NCBI GenBank assembly: GCA_025765595.1
Contig: JAIVFH010000281.1
Coordinates: 1-33,516 of the forward strand
DNA from: Obelidium mucronatum
Taxonomy: Eukaryota; Chytridiomycota; Chytridiomycetes; Chytridiales; Chytriomycetaceae
Reading direction: 5' to 3'
Length of the DNA stretch: 33,516 bases
Part shown: in pieces, positions 23,434 to 33,516 of the stretch
How positions within the stretch are numbered: the first letter of the stretch is position 1
How the letters are laid out: every line of letters starts with the position of its first letter
The notes under the pieces: model-generated
Databases searched by the model: none
Told to the model about the DNA's origin: nothing
What the model saw: the letters and a program-made list of their open reading frames with translations, nothing else
Program-made: the position numbers and the translations under genes

Positions 23434-23543
23434 ACGGACGGACGCGATCAAAAGGTAATGGCGGGATATGAGTTCAGGGCCTCCTCGTGGCTCCCGCTGG
23501 TAACAGGGTTCTCCCTGGCTGACACTGAACCACTTTCGTTTTA
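23434..23543 (+). other. Conserved 3' block of repeat copy 2
   Basis: Counterpart of 11251-11361 with the same hairpin CAGGG-TTCT-CCCTG, the same outer GTTCAG/CTGAAC pair and the same ~36-codon open frame. The only base change noted keeps Leu. Confidence 0.45.
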
Positions 23544-23809
23544 ATTTCTTATGTCTATTTCTTCGTTTCTTCTTTATTCGATTCAATAATAAAAACATAT
23601 AATCACATAAATTAAAAATGAAATATAAAGAAAGAAATAATACAAAAGGATAGAAAAGTAAACGAATATAAAACGTAATATTTTTTATCCAGCCACCAAA
23701 GGTGAGGATTTTTTTTACCTGACTTTGTCGCAAAGCCGAAATAAGATCTTCTTTGGAATGAGTGTAAAAAACCCCAAAAATAGAATGAGAAGTCACTATA
23801 TTATAATGT

Positions 23810-26110
23810 TCATAAGTCAACGTCAAAGGAAATCCCCATTTTGCGAATCTCCAAAATCAATTTCCTCTCTTCTTCGTCCAAAACATCAAGTTCGCAATTA
23901 ATTTGATCGTGATCCAAATCTGGGGCAGGATTCGCCAAGCTTCGCGACTCCCACTTCAATTCAAGCGGTGGAACGGAATCTGGCCCTCGTTGTATCTCCA
24001 GGGTTGACTCCGTTAGAGGCTCAGCGGCGACTGGCAACTTATTTTCAGCAGCTGTTTGACCCAACAATCGACTGGCGATCCCCCTGAATCTCTCCTCCAA
24101 GTCACCAAGCGCGACAGCTTCATCAGTCTCTGATGTTTTCTTCTCTTTCGCCGCATGTTGATGCTGATTGACAAAATTGAGTGATACAGGATCAGCCCGG
24201 ACAGTCTGACCACCACGATACTCTTTTTCGCCAGAATTTCCAACTTCTCGTCTTGGGGACACTCTTTTCCACGTCATGAGTTCATTGATCGTTGTTTCAG
24301 AGCCGTTCTTGCCGGTCGTGGGTGATGCATCATTATGGGTCTCCTCCTCTGGATGTACAACTTTGACCACCTCAGATTCAGCGACCGGCATCAATACGCT
24401 AACATCTCCCTCAGCTGTTTCATTGACTTCTTCGCAAACACCCTTCACCATGGGAGTGAGAGAGCTACAAGTTTCACGCCCTCCCACTATTTGCTCACAC
24501 GATGCCATAAATTCAAAAACATCAGGTAAACCTGCATGACTCATTCTTGGTTCAAATGGTGCCCCCACATTTTCAACCAGCTCTGCTGACGATTGCTTGG
24601 GGGAAACAGCAACAGTGCTATCAGAGCCAGCAGGTGGTTGCAACATTCCCAAAACTTCAAATGGATTTGGAAGCAAACCACGCTGTGGCAGGCTCATCTC
24701 ACGCGACGGAGCTACATCGTGTATTGTTTCTGGTTTTGGAATCGGAATAACTTCATTTGCCATAGAGTCCCTGCCGTCAGTGACAGACTTCATTGAATCA
24801 CATGATGCTTGTTGAAAGCGATTCATTAAATTTCCTGCACGAGCAGCTGGACCCAATCTACTTGGGGTAGTCCCCGATATGATTCCAGCATCCATAACGG
24901 CGAGACCCAAGGTCCGCGTTTTGGTTTGTTCAAGAATCCGGCGAGGAGTTTGGATCAGCTGAACACCCCCATTTGACGTAGCGGCCGGGGATGCGGTGCT
25001 TCCAGCTACACCTGCATTGGATGACAATGAATGGATTCCGCGATAGATGCTCGTGGATGTAAGAGCTTCTGCAGATAGGGACGGTTTTGCCGAGAAATGA
25101 TGCACGATGGGGTCATCTTGATGCGATGGCTGTTTTGAAGTTTGACTTGGTAAAACTCTTGAGGTTGGATTTTCGATATGAGCCACAGCAACTCTTTGAG
25201 GCGGTTTCATTGATGATGGTGTTTGGGGGTGTGGAATAATCGTTGACGATAATTCCGATGTACTCTGAATACCACTATCTGCAGGAGCAACAGTTTTTGT
25301 TTGTTGTTGGGAATTACTCTGTGAATAATGCTGAGAAAGCGATGATAGAGACTCGTCTGTATTACTCCTTCGCAGTGCAGCGAACGTCGTCGTTTGATGA
25401 GAGAAGGTGGAATCCGCTTGGGGTATCTAGAATTTACGGTATGAGAAGCCATCAAAGGAACATGCCAACTTACAATTGGGGCGGTTGCGCTTGGATTCTT
25501 CCGAACCACTCGCACAGGGCCCGCGTAAATCGATGCTCTCTTTTGCTGGCTGTTCTCGGTGGTGTCACGTTCCTATTGACACCAAACAGCTATCAGTTCA
25601 AAGTTGGAAGGAACATTTAGATGAAGAACTCACAGCGGTGCGTGGAGCCGACTGGCCAAAAGTAGTATTCCTCCTTGCGAAAGCACCCCCTGCCGCTTGG
25701 ACGGTCCCCACTGGACGCGTCTTCTGCTTTGCCTTCTTGTCCAAGTCCTTTGTCGATTCTGCATTCAAGATGTCGTCAATGTTGGCCGTGGCAAACGCGT
25801 CCGTTTGCGTCGGCTTTTGCGCCGCCGCCGTTCGCGGCCGCGCCGAGGTTTGCGGCCGCGCCGAACTTTGCGGCAGCGGCTTGCGCAGCGGCGCGCCGGT
25901 CTGCGGCGGCGGCGGCGGCAGAACGTTTTGCGGAGCCGAGTCGCGCAGCTTGCGTTCGCGGAACGACAGCGCCGCCGCTGGCGCCGCTGGGCGCGTGAGG
26001 CGCGCGCTGGCGCGGGTTTCGTTGGCGCGCGCCGGGGCCGCCTTCGCTGCGCCGCTTTTCGACGGCGCGGCGGAGGCGGGTGCGCGTTGCGTGGCTGACG
26101 AAGCAAACAT
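23810..26110 (-). CDS. Large disordered protein of unknown function
   Basis: Not recognised. Exons 26110-25634, 25572-25474 and 25426-23810, all phase 0, give 730 aa. The N-terminus is Ala/Pro/Arg-rich low complexity (first ~110 residues in a GC-rich patch, poly-Pro in NVLPPPPPQ). A basic segment in exon 2 (KRASIYAGPVRVVRKNPS) looks like a conserved core. Ser/Thr/Gln-rich linkers and a long acidic, Glu/Val-rich middle follow. The C-terminus is a predicted short helix (LDEEERKLILEIRKMGISFD). The start is the first ATG, with MCMBP starting divergently 81 bp away, so shared regulation with a replication factor is possible. Nuclear location is a guess from basic clusters. Confidence 0.65.
25680..26095. 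other. GC-rich patch 4 (5' exon of the 730-aa protein gene)
   Basis: CpG-dense block filling most of the first exon, beginning ~15 bp after the start codon. AT-rich sequence lies on both sides. Confidence 0.75.
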
Positions 26111-26191
26111 TATTATTTGTTGCTGCGAATTCTTGGAATTAATTAATTCTGCATCTGCTTGGTGTTCGGACGAAAAATAGAAATACAAAAA
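26111..26191. promoter_or_regulatory. 81-bp divergent promoter region (unknown gene/MCMBP)
   Basis: Only 81 bp separate opposed start codons. AT-rich, with the palindromic stretch gaattaattaattc; no TATA box matching the repeat promoters. Confidence 0.5.
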
Positions 26192-28497
26192 ATGCAACGC
26201 CTGAACGAACTTATTGCCGACAACGCTGGAAGTAAGGCTGTCCAACTAAACAGCTTCTTGATCCTTCGAGCTCAATCCAATTACTTCATCAGGCCTCGAA
26301 CAGGTGCAAGAGCTGCTGAGGGATGAGTTGAGGGGCCAAGCAGTAAGTACTGACATTTACGCTTACATGCTTATCAACACATGTACTTTTTACGTCAGAT
26401 TCAACGTCTGTCCTCGGCTTCAAAGTCTGGCTCATTGGTTCGTTTCAGGGGAATGGTGCAGGACAACGGCTTCTCTCCCCAAATCTACATGACCGAACTC
26501 AACCTAATCCACTCAGAAACTGGCGAGAAGGTTCTTCTAGTACCATTAATATTACGAGCGTCAACTAAACTCTTTTGTTACAACTCAGAAATCCGTGTCC
26601 TGCCATTACAGCGACAAGGTTGCTTTGCTCAACGAACCAAACTCAAAGTGGACAGTCGACGAAGCTGCCAACGATTTCATGTTTGGGAAATACGGTCAAA
26701 AGACTCCTTTTTGTTGTGTTTCAGTACCGGGAGAGACAAGTTGGGCAATCACTGCACAATCTCAAGGTGAAGATGCGTTGATTGAACGATTCGCAGCCAT
26801 GCACGTTCAAGGTATTTATTTAATTGGTTTACAATTGGGAATTTGTGAGTCTGATTTCGTGGCGTTGGTTAGGGTCCAATGCGAAGGATATTCACATCCA
26901 GCGAAAGACAGTACGCCCCGAAGAAACCCTTGTCATTATTAAAGTGTATGGAAGTGAACCAAGGGATCTGCAGCTGTGCTCAATCAATGATTTTGTTGGT
27001 ATTCTTGAGTTGCCTGAAACTTCAGAGGAGGATGCAATCGAGGATTCTGAGATTGACCCCATGTTTGTATTTTTCAACTGATGGATAAGATGAGTTATTG
27101 ATTTTTATTGGAAAGGTCCACTGCCCACATGATTCAGGACGAAATGGAACCATTTAACTCCTTGCCGATTCTCCACGTTGTGTACTACGACAGTGTTTCC
27201 CCACTTCTCCACCCTCTGCAACATTTGGAAGTGGATGCCAAACTTGTTCGAGGAATCACCATTGACTATCTCTTTCCTTTCGTAATGGGTGACGTTCTTG
27301 CCGCTGAATATTTATTGGTTCATATGGTTTCCAAGATGCAAGTATCTCCGTCGAGTGTGTCAAATATGAGAAGTTAACGTTGTATGAAACAGTCGATCCC
27401 GCCATGATGTTGTCCACACTGGAAACGTCCCCTTGAATCTCCACAACATTCCAACCAGTGTCGTTTCTAAAGCGATCATCAATGCGATTGAATCCCTCCT
27501 TCCAAGAGTTCGTTCCATTCCAATGACCATTGAATACCTGAACAAGAAACGAATCGCACCTGGTGTCTTTGTGAGCCGTGAAGCATGGAAGGAGATACAT
27601 ACCCCACCAGCCTCTGTTGGTGGAGGACCAGCAAACTCTGCCACTGAACGAGAACTGGCTGTTCATGGATTGCTCAGCGGTGAACTCCAAGTTCCTGATC
27701 GCACGTATGTCGTAATTGATGAAGTCGGGATGGATAGTGGGATTTTGAAGGAACAAGGTGCGTTCAGGGTACAGCAACCGTGGCTTAATTTTTTAACATC
27801 TGCTTTTTTAAAAAAAAAAAAGGTGTCATGAACGTCCGCCATTTGAATGACGTGATTACCTTTGCGGAATTGCCTTTTGCTGTTGGTAGCGGATGTGACA
27901 GTCCTGATCATTCTTCAGGAAAGCTTGTTGTTGATCTCAGTGTGTTGGTTCTCAGTCAAGCAAAGTGCATGTTTGATGTATGCTAAAATTCGTGCCGATC
28001 TTGATGCTCCTATCTGACGCAATGTTTTGTCAGATTCAATGCGTTGTTCCTGTTCAGCAAGCAGCCGACTATGTGGTGGCATCAGTGGAGGAGTCTCCAC
28101 ATAACACCACTGTAGACAATCTGAATGCCATGAGAGCGTATCTGGGGGCGATTTCAAGAAACGAAGACTATAATATTTCGGAAGAAATGAATGAGGTACA
28201 TAAGATAGAAGGACTTCATTTGCATTTACAATCGAAATTTCAACTTTGATGCAGGCCTTGACATCATTTTTCTTGACTGAGCGGAAGAAGACATCTCAAA
28301 ATGGCCAGCCGCTTTATACTCAAGAAGCTTTCATGCTTCGTATGGAGATTGCGCGTGCTTGGACATTGTTGTCTGGAGAAAAGACCTTGTCAATGGAGGC
28401 ATGGAACAAAAGTGGGGAGATGGAAGCTGAGCGTTTGAGACGGCGTGAATCAATCACAGCCGCGAAGCAATCGGCAGATGGAGTTGTTGGGCGATGA
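26192..28497 (+). CDS. MCMBP: Mini-chromosome maintenance complex-binding protein
   Basis: Binds MCM2-7 subunits in the nucleus and supports MCM assembly and release from chromatin (ETG1 in plants, Mcb1 in fission yeast). Exons 26192-26231, 26293-26342, 26399-26530, 26589-26811, 26873-27062, 27116-27349, 27393-27757, 27823-27977, 28034-28195 and 28255-28497 give 597 aa. Family blocks: SLVRFRGMVQDN, FCCVSVPGETSW, LVIIKVYGSEPRDLQL with NDFVGILELP, MGDVLAAEYLLVHMVSKM, GNVPLNLHNIP, TYVVIDEVGMDSG, and the C-terminal EAWNKSGEMEAERLRRRES. The protein lacks the long disordered insert of the animal protein. Intron 6 is the weak point: the only phase-compatible reading is 43 nt long and adds three residues compared with homologues. 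The first two exons are only 40 and 50 nt. CFAP57 begins 102 bp downstream on the same strand. Confidence 0.92.
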
Positions 28498-28599
28498 TTG
28501 GTCTGAGTGGGTTTGCATATTTAAGTTGCTTTCAAAAAAAAAAAACAAGACAATTTTGTCCAAACAAAAGCCCCTCTTGATTCTGATCTGTTTGTAAGA

Positions 28600-31500
28600 A
28601 TGTCTATTGCCTCTGCTGCTCACACGTAAACTATAATCAAATATTCTTCGAATCTGGTGAAGAATTCTTCTGATATGTCCAACCTCGCAGACGGGTCCTG
28701 GGTATCAGCCAAACAGTCTCAAAGGACAACATTTACTACATTGATGAAGGCACTATAATATTTCCTGCGGGTAGTAATGTCATTGGTATGGATTGATTTG
28801 CGCCACTTCATTCAGTTTGTTTTGGACTCAGTTTGAAAGCTCACACTTGTTCTCACACAGTCACTGACATTGACCAGAAAACTCAAAAGTTCATAATGTC
28901 TTCGGACCGCTGCGAATCAGTTTCGGCGTTCACCGTCTCTGCGGATCGCCACATGTTTGCGGTGGCTGAACGTAACCCTGTGAAGCCAATAATAGCAATC
29001 TACGATCTACATACATTCAGAAAGCGTAAAGCCTTGAATCCAACACCAGACAATCAAGGACAATCTAAGGTTGAATTTCAACCTATTTGACCAACCAATA
29101 ATGTAAAATTGATTGATAATTTTCCCAGGAATTCTCGAGTCTCGCGTTTTCGTCCGACACGCGTTATCTCGTTGCACAGCTGGGATCACCAGAATGGATC
29201 CTTCACTATTACTCCTGGGAAAAGGGGAAACTTTTGGGAACTGTTTCTATTAATCCACCAAAAACTCAATCAAAGAAGGGACATGTTGTGGAGGTGGCGA
29301 TATGTCCATCAGATGGATGCCAATTAAGCGTTGTCGGAGACTCGTTTTTCAGGATTTATAGGTACTCTGAAGGGGGCTTGACGATTGCTTCGGAAGTCTT
29401 GACCAATGAAGGGGTATGATTCACAATTATTACTTGGAAGTTGGAAATTGTGCGTATTCATGTCCAGATTAGGAGGTCTTTCACTGCCATACATGGCTTC
29501 CAAACGAAAAAGTGGCTCTTGGAACCTCACATTCACGCATCCTGATAACCAGTGGCCGAAAGATCATGCAAACAATCGTTGTAGAGTCAAATAGCCCTTT
29601 GCCAACACCCGTAACAGTTGTTCGAACCAGTATGAAGGGGTTTATTGCTGCAGGGGCGTTCGGGAGTGTGGATATTTATGAAAAATCTTTGGACCCGATT
29701 CTTCGCGAGGATATGTATTACCCAGCGTTTAGAGCGCCGCTTGCGGAGGGTAGTGAAGCTGTTGTGATGAAAAGTATGGCTGTGAGCGGGACCGAGGCCA
29801 GTTTGATTCTTCAGACTGATATGAATGTTTTGTATCGCGTCCAGTTGAGTGGGATTGAGTTGAAGGTAAACGGCTGTTGGAATTCTATACACTCTTTTCT
29901 TGTTGTTCTCAACCTGTTTGGTCTTCCCAAATTAGCTTCCTGGAGACATTAAATTCGAATACATTTTGCCCCCATTTCACCACGGATCCATTATCGGTCT
30001 CGATGTATGCGCGAGGAAGCCGCTTTTGGTTTCTTGTAGCACGGATCGCTCGGTCCGGATCTGGAATTACTTGACAGGAGAATGCGAGTTATGCAAATAT
30101 TTCCCAGAAGAAGCGTCGAGTGTCGCAATACATCCTTCTGGACTCTATCTGCTGATTGGTTTCGGGGACAAGCTACGTCTGATGAACGTCTTGATTGATG
30201 ACTTTAGATTGTTTAAGGAGATTGGAATCCGTGCATGTCGAGAGGTGAACCAAAGTGTGAAAACACAAAAAAGTTTTTTGTTTCTGACCCAACATTTTTT
30301 TGTTCTAGGTATGCTTTTCTAATGGCGGCCACCTGTTTGCAGCTGCACATGGAAACATGATTCAGTTGTATTCAGTTTGGACTTTTGAAAACATTGGAAT
30401 TTTGAAAGGCCATAATGGAAAAGTCCGATCGCTGTATTGGACTCCAGATGATTCTATATTAGTGAGCTCTGGAACAGATGGTGCAGTATATAGTTGGGTC
30501 ACCAGAGACTTCAAGCGAGAAGGAGAGTATATTCTGAAAAACTGCAGTTATACAAGCGCAGTTTGCTCGACAGATGGGAAAGTTTTATATGCCGTTGGGT
30601 CGGATCGATTACTCAAGGTACTAGTGGTGTGGATGAAACGTGCCCAACTGAATTTTCTCTTGACAGGAAATTACGGATAGCGCAATCTCCAATCAACTAG
30701 ACTCAAACGATGCATTGACTCAGGTTGCCATATCAGCATCAGGACGCATGTTTTTTGCAGGAACGGCGAAAGGATGTGTTCGAAGCTATAAATTCCCGTT
30801 TACGGGGGAATCCAGTGATTACCAGGAGCATCAAGTTCATAGTGCAAGCGTTAATCGATTCCGAATTAGTGTGGATGATTCCTACCTGTTTAGTGGGAGT
30901 GAAGACGGAACGATATACATCTTCAAAATAACAGATCGTGGAGACAAAAGCGGCGCCGGGAAAAAAGATCGGGGTCTTGTCTTTTCTGACGAGGTATAAT
31001 TCATTTTCTGATCTGACAATGGGTACAATGGCCTGACTTTCTTTTATACTCAATTCATAAAGATCCTCATCACAAAATCGGACTTGGAGGAGAAAACAGT
31101 CTTGATGTCTGAACTTCAACGATCATTGGAAGAGTTGAAATTAGAACACGAATACCAACTTCGTTTAAAAGATATGAATTTTAACGAGAAACTGAAGGAA
31201 TTGACTGAAAAATACAGTCAAGAGATTGAAGCTTTGAAGATTAGCACAAGTGTTCTACGCGCGGAGAAGGAGAAGGAAGAAGTGAAGCAAGAAGAAGAGA
31301 TGGGTAACTTGAAGGGAAAACACATGAATGAGCTACATGTGAGGGTTGGCTTAACTTTCAGCTTCTCTTGTCTCATTTTGCAATGCCCCAATGTTCATAG
31401 GAGAAAGAAGCCAAGTATAATCAAGAGCTTATGGAAGAATATGAAAAATATCAGACACTTCAATCAAAATCCACTGTCCAACAAGATCAATGGCAGCGGC

Positions 31501-32889
31501 AAATGAAGGAGTATGACTTTATCACACAGCGCTCATTACAACAAGCACAAAAGGAGGCAGAGGATCGATTAGGCGTTAAACAGGCGGAAATACAAAAGGT
31601 TAATCCTGGCTCACTTGTCGAATAATATTGAAAATATCCCTTTCAGCTTCATCTACAAACAAAAACGCAAATCGCGGAATGTCAAGAAATCGCGCTCCAG
31701 AATAATCAAGACATTGATCAGGAAATCAATCTTATTCAAGGACGCTATGAGAAACGACTTCGTAATGAGAGAGATGAAGGAGCCAGGCTTAAAGGGGAAA
31801 ACGGAATCATGCGCAAAAAGTTCAATACGTTGACAAAGGACATTGATGATAACAAAAGCGAAGTGCTGCGGATGAAGGAAGACGAAAGGAAACTGAAAAG
31901 TGTGATTGCCATGCTTGAGAAAGAAATCACCAATTTTAGGAAAGAGGTGACTTGATAAAAAACATACCCTTTCATAATATGTTGATCAACCAAAACATAG
32001 ATGTCTGAGCGTGATGAATTGATTCAAGATAAGGAGCGGAGAGTATACGAGTTAAAGAAAAAGAACCAAGAACTGGAAAAGTTCAAATTTGTTCTTGATT
32101 ACCGAATCAAAGAACTCAAAGAGCAAGTGGAGCCCAGAGAAAATGAAATTTCTGTGATGACGGAGCAAATCGATGTAACGAATTCACCTTATTTTTTCAG
32201 CTTGAGTGTCATTTGACGATTCTACTTGCAGGATATCAACAAAGAACTCACACTTCTTCATGCCCAAAAATGTACATATGAGAAAGAGATCAAGTCCCTC
32301 AATGAGAATCTCACAATAACCAAGTCAGAATACAATTCTCAGCACCGCAAACTCCATGCTGCCAATCAAACTTTGAAACATTTTCGAACGGCTGTACACG
32401 ATGCTGTACAATTTATCCAGGATCCCCCTTTACTAAAGGTATATTACTCAGCGAATTACTCGAGTCTTAATACTTATCATCCCATTGCAGAAATGTGTGG
32501 AGAACTTGTTCAACCAGCATTGCGTTCAAGATGCGGAGTCCCTTAACCGCGTCGAAATGGAGCCAGAAGTACAAGAAGAATATTCTCGGCAAACAGACAA
32601 TCTCTTGCATGAGATTAAGGTGTTGCGGCGTCAGACGGAAAAAAATGCCGATGTATACAGGCTGGATGGAATCTTATCAATGGTGGATAATCAGATGTTG
32701 ATTGAGGAGATCAACATGTTGAGGAAGTCTGGAAGAAAAGGGGGAAAGTCAAATGAAGATCGGGCATTGGAAAAGATGTCCAAATCTAAAACAACGTCAA
32801 ACGATAATCCAAACGTTGTGTCATTAACAAACACGGATGTTCCAAAGCTCCCAATGATTTCCAATATTGGAATTCATATTAAAGAATAA
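28600..32889 (+). CDS. CFAP57: Cilia- and flagella-associated protein 57 (WD-repeat/coiled-coil)
   Basis: Axonemal protein (WDR65/FAP57) involved in inner dynein arm positioning and ciliary beating. Fourteen exons: 28600-28625, 28691-28785, 28861-29069, 29129-29413, 29473-29865, 29936-30244, 30309-30617, 30667-30993, 31063-31338, 31401-31598, 31647-31946, 32001-32174, 32232-32438 and 32491-32889, for 1168 aa (human ~1250). Residues ~1-650 form WD repeats with CFAP57 blocks such as [31 protein letters not shown] and GTDGAVYSW. The rest is coiled coil with [31 protein letters not shown] and [20 protein letters not shown]. Introns 3-13 are all phase 0. The stop codon overlaps AATAAA (32885-32890). 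This is the strongest evidence that the organism is flagellated. Confidence 0.96.
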
Positions 32890-33025
32890 ACTGTATTAAA
32901 GTCAACGGAGAGTTGGTGATGCGGTGAACGACTCAATCGTCGATGCGAGACCAACGCTGTTTTTTTCAAAAAAATTATTTCTATGTAGTTGAGTACTTAG
33001 TTTGTGAAGTCATATGGTTACGCAC

Positions 33026-33097
33026 GGCCCAATGGTCTAGTAGTATGATTCATCTTTAGGGTAGATGAGGTCCCGGGTTCAATTCCCGGTTGGGCCC
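33026..33097 (+). tRNA. tRNA-Pro (anticodon AGG)
   Basis: Complete cloverleaf of 72 nt. The acceptor stem is GGCCCAA/TTGGGCC with discriminator C. The anticodon stem CATCT/AGATG encloses loop TTAGGGT with anticodon AGG at 33058-33060. The T arm is CCGGG-TTCAATT-CCCGG, providing a B box (GGTTCAATTCC). There is no intron and no encoded CCA, as in eukaryotes. A T4 stretch right after (33098-33101) fits RNA polymerase III termination. Confidence 0.95.
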
Positions 33098-33111
33098 TTT
33101 TGAGACCGGAA

Positions 33112-33166
33112 GGTCGTGACTTAATACCATTTTTATCAGAAGGGTCGTGACTTATTGCCATTTTAT
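33112..33166. repeat. Short imperfect direct repeat downstream of tRNA-Pro
   Basis: Two ~24-bp units beginning ggtcgtgactta (33112) and ggtcgtgactta (33143), spaced 31 bp apart, differing at a few positions. Function unknown. Confidence 0.6.
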
Positions 33167-33260
33167 TTTTCATTTAACGATGCTATCGCATTGCATATGA
33201 AATTCGAATACAAGTAGATTTATGCTACTAGGTTCCTCGAATTGAATTTATAGAACAAAA

Positions 33261-33516
33261 ATGACCGAGTGGTTGAACGACATTCCCACGTGTGATCTTG
33301 CAGATGCAATGGTGCGACTCAATCTTGGGACTCGGTTTCTGTTGAATGCACAAGTTGTATCTCCGAGAGCATCGTCTCCATTGCAACCGTCGGTGCGACT
33401 TGTTGGAGAGGCTCATGTGGTGAGGAAAGATTCCCAGCCAATGCCACAGTTATATTCTAAATATTGACACTACGGAAAAAAAAGGCGTCGTATGCGCATG
33501 CCTCTGATCCCACGGT
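33261..33516 (+). CDS. RraA-like protein (HMG/CHA aldolase-like), 5' part
   Basis: The N-terminal ~54 residues of an RraA/YER010C-type protein, a family that includes 4-hydroxy-4-methyl-2-oxoglutarate aldolases and oxaloacetate decarboxylases. Visible hallmarks are IPTCDLADAMVRLNL (family T-x-D-x-x-D/S-A) and VRLVGEAHVV (family 'GxAxTV'). The open frame runs to a stop at 33465-33467, but the last residues do not fit the family. A GTGAGG donor at 33419 right after AHVV suggests that the exon ends at 33418 and the rest lies beyond the window. The ATG at 33261 is the first in frame. Confidence 0.7.

Larger units (their letters stand above)
22150..23665 (+). repeat. Long direct repeat, copy 2 (TATA-box element)
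   Basis: Second copy, same orientation, about 12.2 kb from copy 1. It keeps the short frame (22615-22863), TATA box, A35 run (23230-23264), ATG-led hydrophobic stretch (from 23301) and conserved 3' block. The long T run of copy 1 is replaced here by mixed T-rich sequence. The short frame shows mostly amino-acid-changing differences from copy 1, which argues that it is not translated. Confidence 0.85.

Overview
This is a gene-dense stretch of nuclear DNA from a eukaryote, most likely a flagellated (zoosporic, chytrid-like) fungus or another flagellated opisthokont. Introns are short (about 45-120 nt) with GT...AG ends and CTAAC/CTGAC-like branch sites, spacing between genes is tens to hundreds of bases, and both strands are used freely. 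A near full-length CFAP57 gene, whose family works in motile cilia and flagella, argues against a non-flagellated fungus. No lower rank can be assigned from sequence reading alone.

Layout. Positions 54-5551 (-) hold an ATAD2/Yta7-type chromatin AAA-ATPase with bromodomain (10 exons). URM1 lies at 5785-6280 (-), and only 45 bp away, divergently, is a mitochondrial DnaJ membrane protein (6326-7161, +). A medium-chain acyl-CoA dehydrogenase follows (7282-9128, -, 9 exons). From about 9.9 to 11.5 kb lies copy 1 of a long direct repeat with a TATA box. Then come DUS2 tRNA-dihydrouridine synthase (11528-13179, +), a four-TM protein (13240-13867, -), a coiled-coil/Ser-rich protein (14258-14903, -), an intronless quinone-oxidoreductase-like gene (15849-16835, +), a doubtful or broken stretch (17.1-17.7 kb), an unknown acidic S/T-P-rich protein (17960-19038, +), a universal-stress-like protein (19317-19873, +) and an F-box/ankyrin protein (20167-21402, -). 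Copy 2 of the repeat is at about 22.15-23.67 kb. The rest holds a 730-aa disordered unknown protein (23810-26110, -), divergent MCMBP (26192-28497, +), CFAP57 (28600-32889, +, 14 exons), tRNA-Pro(AGG) (33026-33097) and the 5' end of an RraA-like gene (33261 to the window edge).

The genes are mostly unrelated housekeeping genes and do not form a pathway cluster. Loose themes are chromatin and replication (ATAD2, MCMBP), tRNA modification (URM1, DUS2) and mitochondria (DnaJ, ACADM). Exon structures were worked out by hand, by keeping the reading frame open across GT/AG pairs and matching known family sequences. For all genes given complete exon lists, exon lengths sum to a multiple of three.

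The most unusual items are the two direct copies, 12.2 kb apart, of a TATA-box element that ends in a conserved, potentially structured or coding 3' block, and four sharply bounded GC-rich patches that all sit just downstream of start codons.
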